64,000 nt of DNA from Rhodococcus rhodochrous (GCF_014854695.1 NZ_CP027557.1:496001-560000), one strand, 5' to 3'. Counted from the stretch's first letter, positions 38,117-49,537 are shown. The notes: generated by a model from the letters alone, not told the origin. Numbers and translations are program-made.

Positions 38117-38947
38117 ATGTCCGATCACTCGCCCTGGAAAGCGTTCACCGTCGAACGCAAGGATCACGTCGCACAGGTCACGCTCATCGGCCCCGGCAAG
38201 GGCAACGCCATGGGTCCCGACTTCTGGGCGGAACTGCCCGTCCTCTTCGGTGAGCTCGACGCCGACCCCGAGGTCCGCGCCGTCGTCCTCGCCGGTTCCG
38301 GCCGGAACTTCTCCTACGGCCTCGACCTCGTCGCCATGGGCGGCAGCCTCGGCGCCGTCGTCTCCGGCAAGGCGCTCGCGAAGCCGCGCACGGACTTCCA
38401 CACGTTGATCAAGAACATGCAGGCGGCCATCACGGCCGTCGCCGACTGCCGCAAGCCGGTCGTCGCCGCGGTCCAGGGCTGGTGCATCGGCGGAGCGGTC
38501 GATCTCATCTCCGCCGCCGACATCCGCTATGCGAGCGCCGATGCGAAGTTCAGCGTCCGCGAGGTCAAGGTCGGAATGGTCGCCGACGTCGGTACCCTCG
38601 CCCGGCTCCCGCTCATCATCGGCGACGGTCACGTCCGCGAGCTCGCGCTCACGGGCAAGGACATCGACGCCACCCGCGCCGAGAAGATCGGTCTCGTCAA
38701 CGACGTCCACGACGACGCCGACGCAGTGCTGGCCGCCGCCCACGCGACCGCCGCGGAGATCGCCGCCAACCCGCCGCTCGTCGTCCAGGGCATCAAGAAC
38801 GTCCTCGACCACACGCGCTCGCCGCAGGTCGACGACAGCCTCCGCTACGTCGCGGCGTGGAACGCGGCGTTCCTGCCGTCGGAGGACCTCACCGAGGCGA
38901 TCACCGCCGTCTTCGAGAAGCGCCCGCCGCAGTTCAAGGGCGAGTAG
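38117..38947 (+). CDS. Crotonase-family enzyme, probable dienoyl-CoA isomerase
   Basis: 276 residues, one crotonase fold. The oxyanion-hole region is SYGLDLVAMGG and WCIGGAVDL. Instead of the two-Glu set of enoyl-CoA hydratases, it has Asp129, Glu149 and Asp157 (GAVDL, REVKVG, ADVG). They are spaced 20 and 8 apart, exactly as Asp176/Glu196/Asp204 in mammalian ECH1. That predicts delta3,5-delta2,4-dienoyl-CoA isomerase activity in oxidation of unsaturated acyl chains; mycobacterial EchA21 is a likely relative. The start is leaderless. A perfect 17-bp hairpin separates it from convergent ppa. Confidence 0.88.
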   Translation: MSDHSPWKAFTVERKDHVAQVTLIGPGKGNAMGPDFWAELPVLFGELDADPEVRAVVLAGSGRNFSYGLDLVAMGGSLGAVVSGKALAKPRTDFHTLIKNMQAAITAVADCRKPVVAAVQGWCIGGAVDLISAADIRYASADAKFSVREVKVGMVADVGTLARLPLIIGDGHVRELALTGKDIDATRAEKIGLVNDVHDDADAVLAAAHATAAEIAANPPLVVQGIKNVLDHTRSPQVDDSLRYVAAWNAAFLPSEDLTEAITAVFEKRPPQFKGE

Positions 38948-38960
38948 ACCCCGCATACGA

Positions 38961-38997
38961 CGGATCCCCCGGACGATCACATCGTCCGGGGGATCCG
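38961..38997. terminator. Bidirectional terminator between crotonase and ppa
   Basis: A perfect 17-bp inverted repeat (CGGATCCCCCGGACGAT and complement) around the loop CAC, 13 nt after the crotonase stop and 18 nt before the ppa stop on the other strand. Confidence 0.8.
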
Positions 38998-39015
38998 CGT
39001 TGTGAAGGCTCGGTG

Positions 39016-39507
39016 TCAGTGCCCGCCGTTGTTCTTCAGGCGCTCGACCGACGCGGTCACCTCGGCCTCGGCCTCGGCGCGACCGACCCAGTCGGCGGCC
39101 TCGACGTGCTTGCCCGGCTCGAGATCCTTGTAGTGCACGAAGAAGTGCTTGATCGCGTCGAGCTCGAACTGCGAGACGTCGCTGATGTCCTGGACGTGAT
39201 CCCACCGCGGGTCGCCGGCCGGGACGGCCAGGATCTTGTCGTCGCCACCGGCCTCGTCGACCATCTTGAACATGCCGATGGGGCGGGCCTCGACGATCAC
39301 GCCGGGGAAGACCGACTCGGGCAGCAGGACCATGCAGTCGAGCGGATCGCCGTCCTCACCGAGGGTGTTCTCGATGTAGCCGTAATCGGCCGGGTAGCCG
39401 AACGAGGTGTACAGGTAACGATCGAGCTTGACGCGTCCGGTCTCGTGATCGACCTCGTACTTGTTCCGCTGTCCCTTGGGGATCTCGATGGTGACCTCGA
39501 ACTCCAC
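39016..39507 (-). CDS. ppa: Inorganic pyrophosphatase
   Basis: 163 residues, a family I soluble pyrophosphatase that hydrolyses PPi to drive biosynthesis. It begins (M)[19 protein letters not shown]. The metal-binding signature is [12 protein letters not shown], with the acidic residues of the active site present. The GTG at 39507 with GAGG upstream gives the same length as Rv3628 (162 aa). Confidence 0.96.
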   Translation of the reverse strand: MEFEVTIEIPKGQRNKYEVDHETGRVKLDRYLYTSFGYPADYGYIENTLGEDGDPLDCMVLLPESVFPGVIVEARPIGMFKMVDEAGGDDKILAVPAGDPRWDHVQDISDVSQFELDAIKHFFVHYKDLEPGKHVEAADWVGRAEAEAEVTASVERLKNNGGH

Positions 39508-39706
39508 GCCTTGCCTCACTTCGTCGGTGTTTTTCCGGCGGATACGACATCCGTATCTGCGGTGATGGTCCGCAGAGAGGATAACGGTCGCGGCGCTAGG
39601 CTGGAGGTGCAGGTACCGGGGCCCCGAGTGCGTCACAGCAGTATGCGGCCGGCAGCGGGAAGTGCGGGTGGCTGGTCGACCAGTGTGTGCAGGATGCAGC
39701 GGAGGC

Positions 39707-41113
39707 GTGTTGACGGGGCAGGGTGGCAACAAGAAGCAGGGTTCACTGGCAACCAGGCGACGACGGAACATGAAGATCCTCTTCGGGATCTGGGGTGCGG
39801 GTTTCCTCGCTCTCGTCGTGGGCGGGGCCTTCGCGATCTACGACGTGCGGGCGTCCGCCGGCGCGGTCGTACTCCCCGCCCCGGCGCCGGTGGTCGCGAC
39901 CCCCGCGGTCGCCGCGGTCTCGCCCGACGCTCCGATGCCCGACCCCACCTCGCTGGCGGCGGCACTCGACCGGGCCGTGAACAATCCCGGCCTCGGTGAC
40001 TTCGCCGGGTCGATCACCGACCCCACGACCGGCACGGTCCTGTGGTCGAAGGACGCCGATCGCGCGCTGATCCCGGCTTCCACGACGAAGATCCTCACCG
40101 CCGCGGCGGCCATGCTCGTGCTGCCCTCCGACCATCGGATCACCACGCGCGTCGTCGAGGGTTCGAAGCCGGGGGAGATCGTCCTCATCGCCGGTGGCGA
40201 CCCCACCCTCTCGGCGATGCCGCCCGGACAGGAAAGCTTCTACCCGGGTGGCCCCCGCGTCGCCGACCTCGCCGAACAGATCCGGCGCAGCGGCGCGACG
40301 GTCGAGACCGTCCTCGTCGACACGAGCCTGTACAGCGGAGATCCGCTCGCGCCGGGCTGGTTCCCGCAGGACGTCGGCGACGGCTACGTCGCGCCCATCG
40401 AACCCGTGATGCTCGACGGCGGCCGGTCGAACCCGCTCGAGGACGAATCGCCCCGCAGTGCGACGCCCGCTCTGGACGCCGGACGCGCACTGGCGACCGC
40501 GCTCGGCGCCGATCCGGCGCGGGTCGCGCCCGGGTCCGCCTCGCCGGGCGCGGCGCCCATGGCGTCGGTCCAGTCGGCGCCGCTCACCGTGCGTCTCGGC
40601 CAGATGCTGCGCCGATCCGACAACGTCCTCGCGGAGACGATCGGACGAGAGGTCGCGGTCGCGACCGGCAACGAGCACTCGTTCGAGGGCACGACGAAGG
40701 CTGTGACCGGTACCCTGCAGCAAGCGGGTCTGGACGTCACCGGAGTGACGTTGCGCGACGTCAGCGGGCTCTCGGTCGAGAACCGGATCCCCGCTCGCAC
40801 GCTCGATCGCGTGATCTCGGAGGCGGCCGGACCGGACAGGACGGAGCTGCGGCCCATGCTCGACTATCTTCCCGTCGCCGGAGCGACCGGCACGCTCGCC
40901 GATCGCTACGGCACCACGACCCGTGCCGGAGCCGGATGGGTGCGCGCGAAGACCGGCACGCTGACCGAGGTCAACGGACTCACCGGATACGTGGTCGACT
41001 CCGACGGCCGCGTGCTGTCGTTCGCGCTGCTCTCCAACGGCAGGTCCCCGAGCGAGGCCCGGCCCGCCCTCGACGCCGTGGCGTCGGTACTCCGTGAGTG
41101 CGGTTGCCGATGA
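39707..41113 (+). CDS. dacB: D-alanyl-D-alanine carboxypeptidase/endopeptidase (PBP4 type)
   Basis: About 468 residues, an S13-family penicillin-binding protein acting on peptidoglycan outside the membrane. The active-site SxxK is Ser125 in IPASTTKIL, SxN is in RRSDNVLAE, and KTG is in [11 protein letters not shown]. One N-terminal membrane segment (about 23-43; [20 protein letters not shown]) anchors it. The start is uncertain: GTG 39707 and TTG 39710 follow GGAGG closely, and ATG 39770 is a shorter option. TAGGCT (39597-39602) is a possible -10. Rv3627c position; the next gene overlaps by four bases. Confidence 0.92.
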   Translation: MLTGQGGNKKQGSLATRRRRNMKILFGIWGAGFLALVVGGAFAIYDVRASAGAVVLPAPAPVVATPAVAAVSPDAPMPDPTSLAAALDRAVNNPGLGDFAGSITDPTTGTVLWSKDADRALIPASTTKILTAAAAMLVLPSDHRITTRVVEGSKPGEIVLIAGGDPTLSAMPPGQESFYPGGPRVADLAEQIRRSGATVETVLVDTSLYSGDPLAPGWFPQDVGDGYVAPIEPVMLDGGRSNPLEDESPRSATPALDAGRALATALGADPARVAPGSASPGAAPMASVQSAPLTVRLGQMLRRSDNVLAETIGREVAVATGNEHSFEGTTKAVTGTLQQAGLDVTGVTLRDVSGLSVENRIPARTLDRVISEAAGPDRTELRPMLDYLPVAGATGTLADRYGTTTRAGAGWVRAKTGTLTEVNGLTGYVVDSDGRVLSFALLSNGRSPSEARPALDAVASVLRECGCR

Positions 41114-42159
41114 CCGGCAAGGAGCGGGCACTCGGCGACGCGATCGACTGGTCGTTCGCGGCCGGGGTCGGCGTGCGCCTCACCCGCTCCGAACCCGCGA
41201 TGTCGCGGTACACCCGCGACGCGGTGCAGGACGAGTTGTTCTCGGCCGCCGCGCGCGCCGAGGGACCGGTGCGCGAGCACACACGTCTCGACGACGGAAC
41301 CGAGCCGCCGCCCGCGCAGGTCGTCGACCGGCCGGGCTGGGTGCGTGCGGCCGCAGCGTCGATGGCCGACCTCACCGCGACATCGGGCGACGATCCGGCC
41401 GGCTCCTCCCGGCGCTGGGTGGGCAAACCGGCGGGCGCGCAGGCCGGCGCCATGCTCGCCTACCTGTCGTCCGCGGTGCTCGGACAGTACGACCCGTTCT
41501 CCCGTTCGCTGCTGCTCGTCGCGCCCAATGTCGTCGCGGTCGAACGCGCCCTGAAGGTGCCGCCCGCCGACTTCCGGCTGTGGGTGTGCCTGCACGAGGT
41601 GACCCACCGCGTGCAGTTCGCACAGGCACCGTGGATGGCCGAGCTGATGCGCGAGGCCGCCGCCGACCTCGCCACCGCGGTCGAGGAACCGATGGGCGAC
41701 GTCGCGACCCGCGTGGTGTCCGCGGTGAAGGACCTACGCACTCCCGGCGACAAGCCGATGTCGGAGCGGGGCATGCTCGGTGTCGTGCGGGCGCTGCAAG
41801 CACAGTCTCAGCGCGAGTCGTTCGACCGGATCCTCGCGCTCGGAACGCTGCTCGAAGGACACGCCGATCATGTGATGGACGGTGTCGGCCCGGCCGTGGT
41901 CCCGTCGGTCGCGCGGATCCGGCGCGCGTTCGACAACCGGCGGCACCGCAACAGCAGCCCGGTGCATCGCCTCATCCGGCTCGTCCTCGGCATGGACGCC
42001 AAGATGGCCCAGTACGTGCACGGCAAGAAGTTCGTCGACGCCGTCGTCGCGAAGGTCGGCATGGACGACTTCAACGCCGTGTGGTCCGGTCCGGACGCCC
42101 TGCCCACCCTGACCGAGATCGACCATCCCGACGCGTGGATCGCGCGGGTGCTGAGCTGA
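41110..42159 (+). CDS. Zinc-dependent metalloprotease-like protein (Rv3626c type, 'F420-associated')
   Basis: 349 residues with a zincin motif HEVTHRVQF (about residues 162-170) and a conserved downstream Glu in a helical protein. The family is called a coenzyme F420 biosynthesis-associated uncharacterised protein, but no F420 gene is adjacent and its substrate is unknown. The ATG at 41110 overlaps the dacB stop (ATGA). Order dacB - this gene - tilS - hpt is conserved with mycobacteria. Confidence 0.88.
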   Translation: MTGKERALGDAIDWSFAAGVGVRLTRSEPAMSRYTRDAVQDELFSAAARAEGPVREHTRLDDGTEPPPAQVVDRPGWVRAAAASMADLTATSGDDPAGSSRRWVGKPAGAQAGAMLAYLSSAVLGQYDPFSRSLLLVAPNVVAVERALKVPPADFRLWVCLHEVTHRVQFAQAPWMAELMREAAADLATAVEEPMGDVATRVVSAVKDLRTPGDKPMSERGMLGVVRALQAQSQRESFDRILALGTLLEGHADHVMDGVGPAVVPSVARIRRAFDNRRHRNSSPVHRLIRLVLGMDAKMAQYVHGKKFVDAVVAKVGMDDFNAVWSGPDALPTLTEIDHPDAWIARVLS

Positions 42160-42161
42160 TC

Positions 42162-43214
42162 GTGGCTTCACCGTCGGCCGATCGTCCGCTGCTGCCCGAG
42201 GCCCCGGCGATCCACGAGGTGCGACTCGCCGTGCGGGCCTGGCTGGGCGCGCACCCGACCGCTGCGGTGACCGTCGCGCTGTCGGGTGGGGCCGATTCCG
42301 CAGCCCTGACCGCCGCGGCCGTCGCGGAGACCGACGCGGTGCACGTCGTCGTCGTCGATCATCGTCTCCAGTCCGGTTCCGAGGTCGTCGCCGCGCGGGC
42401 CGCGGAGTTCGCCCGGGCCCGCGGCTGCGCGACCGTCACGATGGTCGGCGTGGACGTCACCGGCGGGGGAGGCATCGAGGCCGCCGCGCGCGCGGCCCGC
42501 TACCGGGCGCTCGACGAGAACCGCGACGGACGGCCCGTGCTGCTCGGGCACACCCTCGACGACCAGGCCGAGACGGTGCTGCTCGGTCTCGGCCGCGGAT
42601 CGGGTCTGCGTTCGATCCGCGGGATGGCGCCCTTCGACCCGCCGTGGGGCCGGCCGCTGCTCGGCGTGCGCCGCGACACGACCCGCCGGGCGTGCGACGA
42701 ACTCGGCTACCGCCCGTACGAGGATCCGCACAACGCCGACGACCGGTTCACGCGCGTGCGTCTGCGCCGCGAGGTACTGCCGCTGCTCGAGGACGTGCTC
42801 GGTGGCGGCGTCGCCGAAGCCCTCGCGCGCACGGCCGGGCAACTGCAGGACGACGGTCACGCCCTCGATGTCTGGGCCGACGACCTGCTCGTGACGGCGC
42901 GGCGCGAGGACGACCTGCTCGACACCGACGCACTCGCGGCGGCTCCCGCCGCAGTACGACGCAGAGCCCTCCGATCGTGGCTGATCGATCACACCGCCAC
43001 GCCGAACGAGACGATGCTGCGAGCGGTCGACGACCTGGTAGTGGCGTGGCGCGGACAGGGCCCGGTCGCGGTCGGGCGGGGCCCGCGGACGGGGACGAGG
43101 TTGGTGGTGTCGCGTCGGCGTGGCACGCTTGCCGTGGAGTACGTCGACCGGACGAGACCCGGGCGACCGGCAGCAGAAGGTAGGGAAGGACCCCGGTGTA
43201 CGAGAACGACATAG
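42162..43214 (+). CDS. tilS: tRNA(Ile)-lysidine synthase
   Basis: 350 residues. The N-terminal PP-loop ATPase has SGGADS (41-46), with [20 protein letters not shown] later. It adds lysine to C34 of the CAT-anticodon tRNA-Ile so that it decodes AUA. The C-terminal part is short, as in mycobacteria. GTG at 42162 is two bases after the previous stop. The 3' end overlaps hpt by 19 bp. Confidence 0.92.
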   Translation: MASPSADRPLLPEAPAIHEVRLAVRAWLGAHPTAAVTVALSGGADSAALTAAAVAETDAVHVVVVDHRLQSGSEVVAARAAEFARARGCATVTMVGVDVTGGGGIEAAARAARYRALDENRDGRPVLLGHTLDDQAETVLLGLGRGSGLRSIRGMAPFDPPWGRPLLGVRRDTTRRACDELGYRPYEDPHNADDRFTRVRLRREVLPLLEDVLGGGVAEALARTAGQLQDDGHALDVWADDLLVTARREDDLLDTDALAAAPAAVRRRALRSWLIDHTATPNETMLRAVDDLVVAWRGQGPVAVGRGPRTGTRLVVSRRRGTLAVEYVDRTRPGRPAAEGREGPRCTRTT

Positions 43215-43750
43215 CGTCGGTGCTGATCTCCGAGGAACAGATCAAGGAGCGGACCGCAGAGCTGGCGCAGTCGATCGCCGAGCGTTACCCGGTGGGTGCG
43301 CCGGAAGGCGATCTGCTGCTCATCGGGGTGCTCAAGGGCGCCATCTTCTTCATGACCGACTTCGCGCGCGCTCTGCCGATCCCGACGCAGATGGAGTTCA
43401 TGGCCGTCAGCTCGTACGGGTCGTCGACCTCGTCCTCGGGTGTCGTGCGCATCCTCAAGGACCTCGACAAGGACATCGCCGGTCGCAACGTCCTCATCGT
43501 CGAGGACATCATCGACTCGGGTCTGACGCTGTCGTGGCTGCTCAAGAACCTCTCGACGCGCAACCCCGCGTCGCTCGAGGTCGTCACGCTGCTCCGCAAG
43601 CCGGAGGCCGTGAAGATCGACGTCGAGGTCAAGGACGTCGGATTCGACATCCCGGACGAGTTCGTCGTCGGTTACGGCCTCGACTACGACGAGCGCTACC
43701 GCGACCTGCCCTACATCGGCACGCTGGATCCCAAGGTCTACAGCAGCTGA
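43196..43750 (+). CDS. hpt: Hypoxanthine phosphoribosyltransferase
   Basis: 184 residues; salvages hypoxanthine/guanine with PRPP in the cytoplasm. The PRPP-binding loop is [13 protein letters not shown], and the flexible-loop segment is [12 protein letters not shown]. The GTG at 43196 has GGAAGGA upstream inside the end of tilS. The length equals typical bacterial Hpt. A hairpin follows. Confidence 0.94.
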   Translation: MYENDIASVLISEEQIKERTAELAQSIAERYPVGAPEGDLLLIGVLKGAIFFMTDFARALPIPTQMEFMAVSSYGSSTSSSGVVRILKDLDKDIAGRNVLIVEDIIDSGLTLSWLLKNLSTRNPASLEVVTLLRKPEAVKIDVEVKDVGFDIPDEFVVGYGLDYDERYRDLPYIGTLDPKVYSS

Positions 43751-43771
43751 CCTCCGGTCGAGCCGGGTGGT

Positions 43772-43794
43772 GAGTTCCCCGGCCCGGGGAACTC
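43772..43794 (+). terminator. Hairpin after hpt
   Basis: An 11-bp inverted repeat (GAGTTCCCCGG / CCGGGGAACTC) 21 nt after the hpt stop. No T run is present, so it is a GC-type terminator candidate. Confidence 0.55.
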
Positions 43795-43880
43795 CGGTTC
43801 CGTCCCGATCGTTGTCGATTACGACGTCTTCCCGGTGTCGGCTCCGGCCGGTGCCGGGGCGACTGCTCGTTGCTACGCGG

Positions 43881-43886
43881 TAACCT
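43881..43886 (+). promoter_or_regulatory. Candidate ftsH -10 box (TAACCT)
   Basis: TAACCT in the 251-bp hpt-ftsH gap; predicted start near 43893 gives a leader of about 110 nt. No clear -35. Confidence 0.35.
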
Positions 43887-44001
43887 TGCGTTGCCTGGTC
43901 AGTGACCGTTGCGGCATGCGGCCACCCCGGGCGCGAAGCGCCGCGACTGCGAGACCCCGACGAACTCGATCGAAAGGACCGGCCGCTCGGGCCGAACCTG
44001 T

Positions 44002-46557
44002 ATGAACCGCAAGACAGTGTTCCGTAATCTGGCGATCGTCGCCGGCATTCTGCTGGTGATCTACGCCTTCAGTTACTTCGGCGACGACACGCGCGGTTTC
44101 ACTCAGGTGGACACGTCCGTCGCGGTGGCTCAACTCGAATCGCAGAACGTCAGTGAAGCCCGCATCGACGACCGCGAGCAGCAGGTGCGCTTGTGGCTCG
44201 AGAACGGCAACGACGCGACCGAGGGCAGCACCGAGATCATCGCGAAGTACCCCGCGTCGGCCTCCGAGCAGATCTTCGACCTCGTCGCCGCGTCGGGCGC
44301 GGAGAAGTACGACACGAACGTCACCCAGGAGAGCTGGCTGACGTCGATCCTTCTGTTCGTCCTGCCGATGATCATCCTGCTCGGCGTGTTCTTCTTCGTG
44401 ATGAGCCGCATGCAGGGCGGTGGCCGCGGCGGCATGATGGGCTTCGGCAAGTCGAAGGCCAAGCAGCTGTCGAAGGACATGCCCAAGACGACCTTCGCCG
44501 ATGTCGCCGGCGCCAACGAGGCCGTCGAGGAGCTCTACGAGATCAAGGACTTCCTGCAGAACCCGGCGCGCTACCAGGCACTCGGCGCGAAGATCCCCAA
44601 GGGCGTGCTGCTCTACGGCCCTCCCGGCACCGGTAAGACCCTCCTCGCACGCGCCGTCGCCGGCGAGGCGGGCGTCCCGTTCTTCACGATCTCCGGTTCG
44701 GACTTCGTCGAGATGTTCGTCGGTGTCGGCGCCTCCCGCGTGCGCGACCTGTTCGAGCAGGCCAAGCAGAACGCCCCCTGCATCATCTTCGTCGACGAGA
44801 TCGACGCGGTCGGCCGCCAGCGCGGCGCCGGCCTCGGCGGTGGGCACGACGAGCGCGAGCAGACCCTCAACCAGCTCCTCGTCGAGATGGACGGCTTCGG
44901 CGACCGCTCCGGCATCATCGTGATGGCCGCGACGAACCGCCCCGACATCCTCGACCCGGCGCTGCTGCGTCCCGGCCGGTTCGACCGTCAGATCCCGGTC
45001 ACGAACCCCGACCTCGCCGGTCGCCGGGCGATCCTCGCCGTGCACTCGAAGGGCAAGCCGATCGATCCCAATGCGGATCTCGGTGCGCTCGCCAAGCGCA
45101 CGGTGGGCATGTCCGGCGCCGACCTCGCGAACGTCGTCAACGAGGCCGCCCTGCTCACCGCCCGTGAGAACGGCACGGTGATCACCGAGGCGATCCTCGA
45201 GGAATCGGTCGACCGCGTCATCGGCGGTCCCCGCCGCAAGAGCCGCATCATCAGCGAGCACGAGAAGAAGATCACGGCCTACCACGAGGGCGGTCACACC
45301 CTCGCCGCGTGGGCGATGCCCGACATCGAGCCCGTCTACAAGGTCACCATCCTCGCCCGCGGCCGCACCGGCGGTCACGCGATGACGGTGCCCGAGGACG
45401 ACAAGGGCCTGATGACGCGTTCGGAGATGATCGCGCGCCTCGTCATGGCGATGGGTGGTCGTGCCGCGGAGGAGCTCGTCTTCCGCGAGCCCACCACCGG
45501 CGCCTCGTCCGACATCGACCTGGCCACGAAGATCGCGCGTGCGATGGTCACCGAGTACGGCATGAGCGCGAGGCTCGGCGCCGTCCGCTACGGCCAGGAA
45601 CAGGGCGACCCCTTCCTCGGCCGGTCGATGGGGGTGCAGTCCGACTACTCGCACGAGGTGGCACGCGAGATCGACGAGGAGGTCCGCAACCTCATCGAGG
45701 CCGCGCACACCGAGGCGTGGGCGATCCTCAACGACTACCGCGACGCCCTCGACGTGCTGGCGGCCGAGCTGCTCGAGCACGAGACGCTGACCCGCAAGGA
45801 CCTCGACCGGATCCTGGCCGACGTGAAGAAGCGTCCGCGGATCACGACCTTCAACGATTTCGGTGATCGGGTCCCGTCCGACAAGCCGCCGATCAAGACA
45901 CCCGCCGAGCTCGCGGCCGAGCGTGGCGAGCCGTGGCCGCCGGAACCGCCGTCGCTGACGAAGCCGGCGCATCAGCATCCGCAGTATCCGGGCCAGGGCG
46001 AGGTGCCCGCTCCCGCCGGTTACCAGCCGGGCGCGCAGCCGCAGTACCAACCTGCGAACGGCTACCCCCAGCCACAGACGCAGGCACAGCCCCAACCGCA
46101 GTCGCAGCCGGTCCCGGCCTCCGAGCCGCTTCCGGGCTTCCAGCCGGCGGCTCCGTACCCGGGTGGTCCACGGCACGCGACGCGGCCCGACTACGGCGCT
46201 CCCGCCGGATGGTCGGCTCCCGGCTGGCCGCCGCGCGAGCAGACCCCGCAGGAACAGCAGGGGCACGGGCCGCAGGGCTCCGGACAACCGCAGGGTTACG
46301 GGTATCCGCAGGGACCTCAGGGTCAGAACCCCCAGAGCTACGGACAACCCAGCTACGGACAGGCCCAGGAAACGCAGAGTTTCGGGCGTCCGCAGGAGCC
46401 GCAGGACGCCGACCGTCCGTCGGACTCCGGCGACAACGGTGCGGGAGATGCGCACCGCGGGGAGAACCACGTGGGAGACTCGCAACCGCGCGATGGTTAC
46501 GGCACTCCCGAGCCTCCTCCCACACAACGGTGGGAAGGCCCGGCCGGCCGGCACTGA
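44002..46557 (+). CDS. ftsH: ATP-dependent zinc metalloprotease FtsH
   Basis: 851 residues. An inner-membrane AAA+ protease that degrades unstable membrane and cytosolic proteins. Two transmembrane segments (about 10-27 and 113-133) flank the extracytoplasmic domain. Walker A is GPPGTGKT (206-213), and the zinc site is HEGGH (428-432). After about residue 640 there is a long Pro/Gln/Gly-rich disordered tail ([14 protein letters not shown] and similar) ending at a conserved WEGPAGRH. This tail is longer and more Gln-rich than in mycobacteria. The ATG matches the Mtb N-terminus MNRK. folE follows after 86 bp. Confidence 0.96.
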   Translation: MNRKTVFRNLAIVAGILLVIYAFSYFGDDTRGFTQVDTSVAVAQLESQNVSEARIDDREQQVRLWLENGNDATEGSTEIIAKYPASASEQIFDLVAASGAEKYDTNVTQESWLTSILLFVLPMIILLGVFFFVMSRMQGGGRGGMMGFGKSKAKQLSKDMPKTTFADVAGANEAVEELYEIKDFLQNPARYQALGAKIPKGVLLYGPPGTGKTLLARAVAGEAGVPFFTISGSDFVEMFVGVGASRVRDLFEQAKQNAPCIIFVDEIDAVGRQRGAGLGGGHDEREQTLNQLLVEMDGFGDRSGIIVMAATNRPDILDPALLRPGRFDRQIPVTNPDLAGRRAILAVHSKGKPIDPNADLGALAKRTVGMSGADLANVVNEAALLTARENGTVITEAILEESVDRVIGGPRRKSRIISEHEKKITAYHEGGHTLAAWAMPDIEPVYKVTILARGRTGGHAMTVPEDDKGLMTRSEMIARLVMAMGGRAAEELVFREPTTGASSDIDLATKIARAMVTEYGMSARLGAVRYGQEQGDPFLGRSMGVQSDYSHEVAREIDEEVRNLIEAAHTEAWAILNDYRDALDVLAAELLEHETLTRKDLDRILADVKKRPRITTFNDFGDRVPSDKPPIKTPAELAAERGEPWPPEPPSLTKPAHQHPQYPGQGEVPAPAGYQPGAQPQYQPANGYPQPQTQAQPQPQSQPVPASEPLPGFQPAAPYPGGPRHATRPDYGAPAGWSAPGWPPREQTPQEQQGHGPQGSGQPQGYGYPQGPQGQNPQSYGQPSYGQAQETQSFGRPQEPQDADRPSDSGDNGAGDAHRGENHVGDSQPRDGYGTPEPPPTQRWEGPAGRH

Positions 46558-46643
46558 TCCGTGTCGGTGAGTCCGGTACCGGGCGCACATCGGGACCGTC
46601 GGTTCCGATGGAGACGAGTGAGCGAAGAGTGGAGGGCGAGCGG

Positions 46644-47294
46644 GTGTCGGTGAACCACCTGAAATCGGATACGGGTTCCGACCCGGAGGACGTGACGACC
46701 CACGAGTTGAGCGTGGACGCGGGACGTACGTTCGACCGGGCCCGAGCCGAAGCGGCCGTGCGCGAACTGCTGATCGCGGTGGGTGAGGATCCGGACCGCG
46801 AGGGTCTGCGCGACACCCCGTCCCGGGTGGCCCGCGCCTACCGTGAGGTGTTCGGGGGACTGTTCACGGACCCGGACGAGGTCCTCGACACGACCTTCGA
46901 CGAAGGTCACCAGGAACTCGTCCTCGTGCGCGACATCCCGATGTACTCGACGTGCGAGCACCACCTCGTGTCGTTCCACGGGGTCGCCCACGTGGGCTAC
47001 ATCCCGGGCCCGACGGGACGCGTCACCGGCTTGTCGAAGCTGGCGCGTCTCGTGGACCTCTACGCCAAGCGCCCGCAGGTCCAGGAACGCCTCACCAGCC
47101 AGATCGCCGATGCCATGATGCGCAAGCTGCAGCCGCGCGGTGTGATCGTCGTGGTCGAGGCCGAGCACCTGTGTATGGCGATGCGCGGCATCCGCAAGCC
47201 CGGCGCCAGCACCACCACCTCCGCCGTGCGCGGGTTGTTCCAGACCAGTTCGGCGTCGCGTGCCGAGGCCCTGGATCTGATCCTGCGCCGGTGA
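46644..47294 (+). CDS. folE: GTP cyclohydrolase I
   Basis: 216 residues; converts GTP to 7,8-dihydroneopterin triphosphate, the first step of folate synthesis. The zinc ligands are in [12 protein letters not shown] and [11 protein letters not shown]. The conserved [20 protein letters not shown] lies between. The GTG at 46644 has GGAGG 8 nt upstream; an upstream ATG (46609) is in frame but without RBS. Ends in a GTGA overlap with folP. Confidence 0.95.
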   Translation: MSVNHLKSDTGSDPEDVTTHELSVDAGRTFDRARAEAAVRELLIAVGEDPDREGLRDTPSRVARAYREVFGGLFTDPDEVLDTTFDEGHQELVLVRDIPMYSTCEHHLVSFHGVAHVGYIPGPTGRVTGLSKLARLVDLYAKRPQVQERLTSQIADAMMRKLQPRGVIVVVEAEHLCMAMRGIRKPGASTTTSAVRGLFQTSSASRAEALDLILRR

Positions 47295-48148
47295 CCGTCT
47301 TCCCCGCAGAACAGTGGCCCGTCGTGATGGGCGTACTGAACGTCACCAGTGATTCCTTCTCCGACGGCGGTCGCTATCTGGACCGCGAGACCGCGATAGC
47401 CCGCGGCTTCGAGCTGCGCGAGCTCGGCGTCGACATCGTCGACGTGGGTGGCGAGTCCACCCGGCCGGGCGCGGTGCGCGTCGACCCGGAGGTCGAGGCG
47501 TCCCGGGTGGCGCCGGTCATCGCGGCCCTGTCGGAGGCGGGTATCCCCACAAGTGTCGACACGATGCGTGCCTCGGTCGCCGAGGCGGCGATCGAGGCCG
47601 GGGTGACGATGATCAACGACGTCTCGGGTGGGCGTGCCGACACCGACATGGCCGCGGTGGTCGCCGAGGCCGGGGTGCCGTGGATCCTCATGCACTGGCG
47701 TCCCCTCGGCGAATTCGTCCACGCGGGCGGTTCGACGCACTACGACGACGTCGTCCGCGATGTCCGCGACGAGCTGCTCACACAGGTCGACATCGCGGTG
47801 GCCGCAGGCGTGGACTCCGAGAAGATCGTGCTCGATCCCGGTCTGGGCTTCGTGAAGGAACCCGACCACAACTGGCAGTTGCTGCAGCGTCTGCCCGAGC
47901 TCACCGACCTGGGTTTCCCGGTGCTGATCGGGGCGTCCCGGAAGCGGTTCCTCGGGTCGCTGCTCGCGGCGCCCGACGGCACGGTCCGCCCGCCCGCGGG
48001 TCGCGAGGTCGCCACGGCGGTCGTCTCGGCGCTCGCCGCCACCCACGGCGCGTGGGGTGTACGCGTCCACGACGTGCAGGCATCCCGCGACGCGCTCGCG
48101 GTGGTGCGTGCCTGGCAGCGCGGCAGCGCGGAAGGAGTGCACGCGTGA
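47291..48148 (+). CDS. folP: Dihydropteroate synthase
   Basis: 285 residues; joins p-aminobenzoate to dihydropterin pyrophosphate (sulfonamide target). Motifs: [34 protein letters not shown], and the pABA/pterin loop GASRKRFLG. The start overlaps folE and the end overlaps folB, each by four bases. Confidence 0.95.
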   Translation: MTVFPAEQWPVVMGVLNVTSDSFSDGGRYLDRETAIARGFELRELGVDIVDVGGESTRPGAVRVDPEVEASRVAPVIAALSEAGIPTSVDTMRASVAEAAIEAGVTMINDVSGGRADTDMAAVVAEAGVPWILMHWRPLGEFVHAGGSTHYDDVVRDVRDELLTQVDIAVAAGVDSEKIVLDPGLGFVKEPDHNWQLLQRLPELTDLGFPVLIGASRKRFLGSLLAAPDGTVRPPAGREVATAVVSALAATHGAWGVRVHDVQASRDALAVVRAWQRGSAEGVHA

Positions 48149-48528
48149 GCGACCGCATCGAACTACGGGGACTGACGGTCCGCGGCAACCACGGCGTCTT
48201 CGAGCACGAGAAGCGGGACGGTCAGGACTTCGTCGTCGACATCGTCGTGTGGCTCGATCTCGCACCGGCCGCGGCGTCCGACGAACTCACCGACACCCTG
48301 CACTACGGCGAACTCGCCGAGCATGCTGCGGCGATCATCGCCGGTCCGGGTCGCGATCTCATCGAGACGGTCGCCGGTGAGATCGCCGACGAGGTACTCA
48401 CCGACCCGCGTGTTGCCCGGGTGGAGGTCACGCTCCACAAGCCGTCGGCACCGATCCCGCTGACCTTCGGCGACGTCGCCGTGGTGATCGACCGCTCCCG
48501 CAGCGACGCGACGGGGAACGCCTCATGA
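48145..48528 (+). CDS. folB: Dihydroneopterin aldolase
   Basis: 127 residues; cleaves dihydroneopterin to 6-hydroxymethyl-dihydropterin. The family segments [22 protein letters not shown] and [13 protein letters not shown], with the catalytic Lys, are present. It is in the middle of the fol run with overlaps on both sides. Confidence 0.94.
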   Translation: MSDRIELRGLTVRGNHGVFEHEKRDGQDFVVDIVVWLDLAPAAASDELTDTLHYGELAEHAAAIIAGPGRDLIETVAGEIADEVLTDPRVARVEVTLHKPSAPIPLTFGDVAVVIDRSRSDATGNAS

Positions 48529-49049
48529 GTCGTGCCGTGCTGTCCATCGGATCGAACATCGGCGACCGGCTCGCGCACCTGCGGTCGGTCGTCGACGCAT
48601 TGGGCGAGCGCGCCGTCGCCGTCTCGGCGGTGTACTCGACGGCACCGTGGGGCGGGGTCGAGCAGGAGGACTTCCTCAACGCCGTCGTCGTCGCGGAGGA
48701 CCCCGCGTTCGGTCCGCGCGACTGGCTGCGGTTCGGTCAGGAGCTCGAGGAGGCCGCAGAACGCGTCCGGATCCAGCGCTGGGGTCCGCGCAGCCTCGAC
48801 GTCGACGTCGTGACCTGCGACAGCGGCGACGGTGAGGTGCGCAGCGACGACCCGGAACTGATCCTGCCGCATCCGCGCGCACACCAGCGGGCGTTCGTGC
48901 TCGTCCCGTGGCTCGACGTCGAACCCGGAGCGGTGCTCACCGCCGACGGCCGGCAGTTGAGGATCGGCGAGTGGCTGGGCGAACTCGACGCCGCTGAACG
49001 TGAGGGTGTGCACCGCACCGACCTGACGCTGACCGGGCCGACGGCCTAG
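48525..49049 (+). CDS. folK: 6-hydroxymethyl-7,8-dihydropterin pyrophosphokinase
   Basis: 174 residues; transfers pyrophosphate from ATP to hydroxymethyl-dihydropterin. Motifs: [40 protein letters not shown] and [15 protein letters not shown]. The ATG overlaps the folB stop. It supplies the substrate of FolP two genes upstream. Confidence 0.95.
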   Translation: MSRAVLSIGSNIGDRLAHLRSVVDALGERAVAVSAVYSTAPWGGVEQEDFLNAVVVAEDPAFGPRDWLRFGQELEEAAERVRIQRWGPRSLDVDVVTCDSGDGEVRSDDPELILPHPRAHQRAFVLVPWLDVEPGAVLTADGRQLRIGEWLGELDAAEREGVHRTDLTLTGPTA

Positions 49050-49060
49050 GGGCGCAGCGA

Positions 49061-49537
49061 GTGCTGAAACAGACCCGAATCCGAGATCTGCTGGCACTGG
49101 CCGTGCTGGCAGCGATCGTCGCGTGGCTGCTCGTCCGCACGATGTACGGCTCGCTGCCGCCCATCCCCGTCTACGCGGGAGCCTCGCTGTATCCCGTTGC
49201 GATCATCGAAGTGGTCCTGGCATTCATGATCCGGTCGCGGGTCGGCAAGCACGAGATCGGTGAGGGCCCAGGCAGGCTGCATCCCATCACCGCGGCGCGT
49301 GCGGTCGCGCTCGCCAAAGCGTCCGCGTTGGTAGGTGCCGCGAGCGCCGGAGTGTGGGCCGGCTTCCTGCTGTATCTCGTGCCGCAGCGCGGAGTCGTGC
49401 AGGCCGCCACCGACGACACCTCGGGTGTGCTCGTCGGAGCCCTCGCCGGTATCGCATTGGCGGCGGCCGCACTGTGGCTCGAATACTGTTGCCGGACACC
49501 GGAAGATCCCGACGAACCGAACGAACCGGCGCTCTGA
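49061..49537 (+). CDS. DUF3180 membrane protein (Rv3605c-like)
   Basis: 158 residues with about four transmembrane helices (near 9-25, 41-57, 82-108 and 122-140) and a charged C-terminal end. It always follows folK in mycobacteria and relatives. The function is unknown. GTG 49061 is 12 nt after the folK stop. Confidence 0.85.
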   Translation: MLKQTRIRDLLALAVLAAIVAWLLVRTMYGSLPPIPVYAGASLYPVAIIEVVLAFMIRSRVGKHEIGEGPGRLHPITAARAVALAKASALVGAASAGVWAGFLLYLVPQRGVVQAATDDTSGVLVGALAGIALAAAALWLEYCCRTPEDPDEPNEPAL

